From Spirodela intermedia (lineage: Eukaryota; Streptophyta; Magnoliopsida; Alismatales; Araceae), in NCBI GenBank assembly GCA_902729315.2, contig LR746278.1, positions 4,101,501-4,165,500 of the forward strand: a DNA stretch of 64,000 nt. The letters run 5' to 3'. Position numbers and translations under genes: made by a program. Positions 58,201 through 64,000 of this stretch are shown here, one piece after another. The notes under the pieces are model-generated. The model saw nothing but the letters and a program-made list of their open reading frames with translations. It was not told the origin of the DNA and did no database searches. How positions within the stretch are numbered: position 1 is the first letter of the stretch; each line of letters opens with the position of its first letter.

Positions 58201-60450
58201 TATCAAAGGCAACTTACATAAGTGCATAAAGCTTTGATTTGAAGAATGACCAAGGTCAACAGCATGAATTTTAGATGGTAATAGTCAATAAAATACTTGG
58301 ACTAAATGAAAAATTAAACAACCACATCTATGCTAAACTTTGAAAAAAAATCCATTGATTTGTTACGTATCTCCAGAAAAAATATAAAGAACAACATATA
58401 CAAGAATGGAAAGTATCAAACTAAAAAGCAATTAAAGGTCACCAGTACATCAGTGGAGCAATGAAAAGAATTTTGAATTTATTTCACTGTTCTCTAGTGC
58501 TGAAATGATAGGAAAACATTAGATAATAAATTGAATGATCTGAAAAAGAATCATAATTAATTAAAAATGAAGAAATTCTTTTATCTCATCCACTCAAGCT
58601 TGAGAAGTTCATACTCTTTTAGTCAAATACAAATAACCACATGCTTCAAAGAAAGACCTAAAAGTTTAATTATTCTACTTACATGGCTATGGTGATATAA
58701 GTCAACAAATTTTACTAAGATCAAGCCTTAAGGTAACTTGAAATGATGAGTGGAGAAAGGGTTAGGCTAAGACACGAGGTGCTAAGAGATAAAAAGTGTA
58801 TGTGGAAGGTGTGGTATTCGTGGAGACTGATGTATTAACTGAAGCACATGATGTTGAGAGTCAAAACTTATTCGTGAGGGGTGTGATCTCTATAGAGATC
58901 AATTAGAAAAATTTGAGCCATTGATCCCATGAAATTAGTTTTTCTAGACAAATAAAATAAAATCTGATATGAAGATCCTTTGAGACTAAACGTAGTCTAG
59001 TGAAGGGTGAAACCATACAAAAACTCTTGTGTCTCACATAGTCATAAGTGAGAGAGAGACTAGAGTGAATCCATAGAGAAAAAAAGATTGACTTAGGTGA
59101 AATTGTAAACATAGTCAAGAGACTATGTGAAAACATGTGTCCACACATATAAATGTAGAAAAAATAATTAAGTAGAACAGAAAAATGTAGGGAGCCAATT
59201 CAACCCTCTTAGTGTTTCACTTAGCCATATCAAACCCAATAGATAAGTCTTCAATGATTAATTAAGAAATTATTAGCTTTTCAAAAAGAGTTAGATTTAT
59301 ATAGAACTTTTAATAATGCTTTGCCTAATTTCTGTAATTATTTAATATTAACATTTGAAATTTTCTTAAAAATTCATATGGTTTAAAATGAATAAAAAAC
59401 ATCCTATTAGTGATTTGGATATCCTTTATGTTCATATGAATAATGACCATGGAGTGATTAAGATATATAATTGAAGTTATCACTTAGGTTGTATCAAATT
59501 TGAATCCTTTACATTGAAACACATCTCTTAATATATTTTTAGATAAATTAATGATTTTAACTTCAATTTAGAACTGAAGTATGAATCATTTGATATCAAT
59601 AATATGACGACTTATAATTATTCAAACTCATTGTTGAAAGATTATTTTAATTTTCATCATTTTATTTATAATGTAAGGAGTAAATTCACGAGTGACATCA
59701 ATTTTAAATATTCTTTTCAAATATTGGACATCTAATTTACTTTTTAACAATCGTCAGATTTATTTTTTTCAAACATTTGATGACCAAATGGTTGCTTCTA
59801 AATAGTGATATTTTCCTATCTAGGCACTAATTAATGTTTAAGTAGATTTTGAATTATTATTATAGAGTTTAAATTAAAAATGTCAAATATATTCATTGAA
59901 TTGACATCTAAACACAACATTAATAAAATATATTTTTAATAAATATTTAATTATTTTAATTCAACTATATGTTCTAATGTTGATGCAAATAAAAAGTTGA
60001 TTAAGAAACAACCATTATTAGATCCACTTATCTTTCCAATGTCTGTTTGTTATTCTCATAAAACATTAGGACAATCAAGACTCTTGTGGCTGATTAAGCA
60101 GGGTTGAAACAGTTCAACCTATTAGTAGGGAGATCCTTCAATAATCATAAAATTTTTTGGACAACTTAATCATGAATTACTGTTTCATGTATCATCTTCT
60201 AGTATGAAAGACCAAAACATCTAAGGAATGCTAACCATCCCAAACGAAACCCATTAAGAGCAAGGCTATGCTATTCAACTTAATGACTTTATCAAATGAA
60301 AATAAATATATATATATATATATATTACTTGCAAAAAATTGTATGTCTACTTTGACTTGTCTTTATTAGAACACGTTTTTTTTTTAAAAGAAAAAATCCC
60401 TATAAAGAATAAAGAGCATGCACATGGTTTTCTGCTTTAAATATAAATAA
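55241..60450. other. AT-rich repeat-derived region, no gene recognised
   Basis: Over 5 kb without a recognisable gene. The segment 58740-59240 has the look of an LTR end (gagccaattcaaccctctta followed by gtttcacttagcc, as in Copia/SIRE-type junctions), but no coding domain supports it. An (AT)n tract lies at about 60306-60326. Frames longer than 60 codons here look incidental. Confidence 0.35.
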
Positions 60451-60589
60451 TTAGTAAAATGACATCATTTTCTTTTCTAGTCACTCATAGGTATCTACAT
60501 AGACAAGTAATTTCGAAGGGAGAAATTCAAGGTTTCATTGTACTTTCCTTTCCTTTTTTTGTCATCCAATCCATCAAAAGAGACAAAGT

Positions 60590-61520
60590 GTCTTTGAAGA
60601 CCACCATTAGTATGAATTATGTAGGTTTAACAATCTTTACCCTTGACCCGTGAGTGCTAACGACTCCCTGGCGTTGGCTCAAAAGATGACACGTGTGAAG
60701 GAAATTAGCCATTCTATCCTCATGGGGTTGACAGGTACCTTCCCATAGCTCAGCACCTATCATCTACAAGTCCCATCAATAGATTGCTATTTGAATTATT
60801 TGAAAAAATTGTATTTAGATGATTTATATCAATGGGAGAACAAGCAGACGTTCTTCAAGTCCCATCAATAGAGAAGAAGCCCTTCATCGTTACATGATAT
60901 ATGTCACAAAAATGTGAAAAAGTTGTAATTAATTTTAGAAAAATAATTTATTTCTTTAGAACTTAAAAAAGGAATTTTGCAAAAGATTCTTCAATAAAGA
61001 AAAATAAGAAATCCAACCTTCACAACATCAAAGTTTGATACTCCGTGAAAGACAATTTTCTGGTTGTAGAGGTAGATTACTATCCTAAACAAAATCAAGA
61101 TGATGGAACAGAATATTCAGGACTCACCGAAAAACGGGAATCAATGACCAGGGTTGAAGAGTAGTTCACGTATAGCATGTCAGCGATCCTCAACGACAGT
61201 CATCGTTATTTCATTGGGGACACTGACTGATCGAACTTGGTGTGGGACACTGAAAAAGTAGGAAGCCTGGTCTCTTTGGTTCTGGCAACAGAAAATTCTC
61301 GCTGGTCAGCATCGTCACCACTGCGTACACGGTTGGCCGATCGCTCGGGCTCTCTTGTACACACAATAGACCAACTTGAATGCATCTCAGCAGCTCTGAC
61401 TCTGGACAAGAAGTCATCACGATAGGATCAAGTAGTTCCAAGAAGCGGTCCTCCTGCCATAGTTTCCACGCCTGCGATGGACGATAACAGAGACCCCTTT
61501 AACACTTCGGCCGAAATCTT
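60590..61520. repeat. Tandem segmental duplication, copy A
   Basis: Matches 63080-64000 in the same orientation, including non-coding DNA: gtaggtttaacaatc, cagctcagcacctat, gcagacgttcttca and the intron next to the last kinase exon (gatggacgataacagagacc). The duplication covers the 3' end and downstream region of an S-receptor-like kinase gene. Both ends are approximate. Confidence 0.8.
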
Positions 61521-61900
61521 ATGAAAATAGAAATAGTGATCTCTCTCTCTGTCTCTCTCGCTGTGCACTTACATGAGAGGCAAGGTTTACTTGGGGGTCT
61601 CCTGGGCGGTAGATTCCTCGGGTTTTAATACCACTCAGGACCTCTAACACGAGAACCCCAAAGCTGAACACGTCTGACTTCGCTGAGATGATGCCGCTTA
61701 TTGCGTATTCTGGAGACATATATCCACTGTTCCACATTTCCCAATCAAGATGGCCATTTTCAGGAGGATATATCGTTCACCCTTTTCATTAATGATGTAT
61801 AATTGATATGGAAGAAAAAACTTACTATGTACCAACAATTCTGCAAGTATTGTCGGTCTGCTGGTCTGCTCCGAAAATTCTCGCCGTGCCAAATCATGAA
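61211..61900 (-). pseudogene. Truncated S-receptor-like kinase, last exons only
   Basis: Three kinase pieces remain on the minus strand. 61826 to about 61900 holds a degraded DFG segment (GADQQTDNTCRIVGTY after a one-base loss in the DFG codons). 61573-61726 is intact as [20 protein letters not shown] up to LASH. 61211-61472 reads AWKLWQEDRFLELLDPIVMT, IQVGLLCVQESPSDRPTVYA and PEPKRPGFLL. Near the end a frame change gives an early stop compared with copy B, although codons for TMTVVEDR survive out of frame. The HRD loop, ATP-binding region and whole ectodomain are missing, so it is a truncated tandem relic. Confidence 0.8.
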
Positions 61901-62990
61901 CTTGTTACTCTTTATCACACAGAAACAAAGTATTGTCATTGTAGAAAATGGGACAGAAAAGGAATTAAAAAGTGATAAAAATCTGGATTAAGCTGATTAA
62001 TCTCGTTGTCTTCATGTCACCACAAAAAATAGAGTAAAATCTAATGAAAAAAGAAATCTAATTCGCAAACATCTTCCATTACTCTGTTCATCTATCACCC
62101 TAAAATATAGTACCAGAAAACGAATGTGAAATCGTCTAAAAAGGGGTAAACAAAAATTGAATGAAAGTCCTAGTCTCGTCATCTGCCTGACCCCCAAACA
62201 ATGGATTAAGAATTAATTAAAATAAAATGCAATTAAAAGAGAAATCGAACTCACAAGTTCCCAACATCGCTCTTCTTGTCTCCGCCTGTCACCTGGAAAA
62301 AACTTGGCCGAAAAAAACTTTCAAATTGCTCCAATCTTCCCCTTTCTATCATCTATAAAACTTCTTCCCTTTTTCGTCAAATTTCCTTCCGGATTTCATG
62401 CAGTAATACCTCAACAACCATCATAAAATCGAGAATCATCTACGTTAGTTTCACCACCCAAAAATAGAGCATGGAAGATGACATGTACATGAATGATGTG
62501 GCATAACTGTTTGCATGGTCCGAAATGGCTGGCTTGGCCCACGAACCGTTGACACATCCTCCTGGTGATGTGACCATGAATCAATGTATTTTTTCTCATT
62601 AATTTGATAATTTCTAAATTATTGAAATAAATTTCACATCGCTCATAAATTCCCTAAAAAATCAAAGATAAATCTATTTTCTAATTTTAACTTCATGTGT
62701 AATTTCCAGTATATTATAAAATAATTCTCAAGTCTATAAACCTTAGTTAATCATGTTAGGATATAGATTAAAAATCATAAATATATTTATTTCACATAAA
62801 TTATAAAAATTAGAAAAATAAACATAAATTCATCATATCACTCTCAAATCAGTACTAACATTTCGAACTTAAATAATTCACATTTTATGTTAATTCATGC
62901 AGAAAATACTTTAATTTTACCTCAATTAGTATATAAAATTAAGAATTATCAATAGGTAGCTACACTAACTTAAGTAATTGTCTATGGGAG
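61901..62990. other. AT-rich spacer between the duplicated segments
   Basis: Where the upstream kinase exons of copy A would be expected, no kinase or lectin motif was found. No other gene was recognised. Confidence 0.45.
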
Positions 62991-63079
62991 AGACAAATAT
63001 AGATTATGCTTCCCTTTCCTTTTTGTGCCATCCTTTCCTTCATCAAAATAGACAAAATATCTTGAAATATCACCATTGA

Positions 63080-64000
63080 TATAAATTATGTAGGTTTAAC
63101 AATCCTTGTCCTTTACTCGGAGCATTAACCACTCCCTAGGTTGGATCCAAACGATGACAAGTGTGGAGTAAACTAGCCCTTGTATCCTCACGAGCTTGAT
63201 CGTTATCTTCCCCCAGCTCAGCACCTATCTATGACTTGACATAGATGGCTACCTGAATTATTTGAAATTTTGTATTTATCTGATTTATATCAACTTTAAA
63301 CTCAATTGGAGAACATGCAGACGTTCTTCAGGTCCTATCAATAGAGAACTAGCCCTTCATTATTACACAATATATGTCATACAAATGTGACATTTTTTAA
63401 TGAATTTGAAAATAGTTTTGTTTTAGAACTAAAAAGTGGATTGTGCAAACCACTGTTCAATTAAAGAAAAAAAACAAATCCAATGTTCACAATGTTAAAG
63501 TTGGGTTACTCACTGAAAGACAATTTTCTGGTTATGGAGATAAATTACTATACGAAATAAAATCAAGATGATAGAACAGAATATTCAGGACTCCCGAAAA
63601 ACGGGAATCGATGTTCAAGGTTGAAGATTAGTTCACGCCTAGCTTGTCAACGACCCTCAACGACACTCATGGTTGTTTCATTAGGGCTGAAAGGCTGATG
63701 TGTGCTGGAGGAACTTTGTGTGGGACACTGAAGAAGTAAGAAACCCGGTCTCTTTGGTTCTGGCAATAGAACATTCTCGCTAGTCAGCATCGTCACGACT
63801 TCGTACATGGTTGGCCGATCGCTCGGGCTCTCTTGCACACACAATAGACCAACTTGAATGCATCTCAGTAGCTCTCTCTCCGGACAAGTCGTCACGATTG
63901 GATCAAGTAGCCCCAAACAGCGGTCCTCCTGCCATAGTTTCCACGCCTGCGATGGACGATAACAGAGACCCCTTTAACACTTCGGCCGAAATCTTATGAA
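63080..64000. repeat. Tandem segmental duplication, copy B
   Basis: Partner of 60590-61520, continuing past the right edge. Similarity is high over the last exon and intron, and lower, with indels, over the downstream region. Confidence 0.8.
63647..63946 (-). CDS. S-receptor-like kinase, terminal exon (partial gene)
   Basis: The minus-strand exon begins after a CGCAG acceptor with AWKLWQEDRCLGLLDPIV, continues with ERELLRCIQVGLLCVQESPS and DRPTMYEVVTMLTSENVLLP, and ends in the tail NETTMSVVEGR and a stop. This is kinase subdomain XI and the C-terminal tail of G-type lectin receptor kinases; relatives usually end in a similar S/T-V-x-x-G/D-R peptide. 99 residues are visible. The rest of the gene lies beyond the right edge. 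Unlike copy A, this exon is open to its expected end, so the gene may be functional. Confidence 0.8.
   Translation of the reverse strand, partial: AWKLWQEDRCLGLLDPIVTTCPERELLRCIQVGLLCVQESPSDRPTMYEVVTMLTSENVLLPEPKRPGFLLLQCPTQSSSSTHQPFSPNETTMSVVEGR

Overview
The window is nuclear DNA from a flowering plant. The evidence is spliced genes with short GT-AG introns, a plastid-targeted pTAC14-like gene, G-type lectin S-receptor-like kinases, a PBP1/KIC-type EF-hand gene, and a background of decayed LINE and Ty3/gypsy elements. The intact genes are very GC-rich and sit in AT-rich, repeat-filled DNA, which fits a commelinid monocot (perhaps Zingiberales). This placement is an inference from composition, not a species call.

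Layout. 1-4.0 kb: the first four coding exons of a minus-strand pTAC14-like SET-domain gene and its TATA promoter; the rest of the gene lies off the left edge. 4.0-11.1 kb: a decayed plus-strand LINE whose two flanks both carry degenerate CCCTAAA-like sequence. 11.8-17.0 kb: two diverged copies of an unidentified dispersed repeat (R1, R2). Between them is a cluster of gene fragments: a broken At4g19950-type membrane-protein gene joined to CAF1 deadenylase pieces, two of which lie head to head as a hairpin. 17.5-23.1 kb: a minus-strand gypsy element with two LTRs, a primer-binding site and a purine tract. 24.2-38.0 kb: rearranged retroelement DNA with two nested inverted-repeat systems, Athila/Tat-like gag and pol remnants on both strands, and a small relic of a spliced host gene. 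38-41 kb: AT-rich, no gene seen. 41.0-42.5 kb: a third, inverted copy of the dispersed repeat (R3). 42.9-43.7 kb: a CAF1 pseudogene. 45.4-45.9 kb: an intact single-exon EF-hand gene with a TATA box. 46.7-50.1 kb: an apparently intact seven-exon minus-strand S-receptor-like kinase. 51.5-53.6 kb: a GC-rich island that looks like a solo LTR. 54.6-60.4 kb: repeat-derived AT-rich DNA. 60.4-64 kb: a tandem duplication of the 3' end of a second receptor-kinase lineage; the left copy is broken and the right copy runs off the edge.

The likely functional loci are the pTAC14-like gene (plastid transcription), the PBP1/KIC-like calcium sensor, the S-receptor-like kinase at 46.7-50.1 kb and possibly the kinase cut by the right edge. 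I see no operon-like or pathway-level link among them. The most unusual structures are the CAF1 head-to-head hairpin, the nested retroelement palindromes, and the 13-residue repeat array in the kinase juxtamembrane segment.
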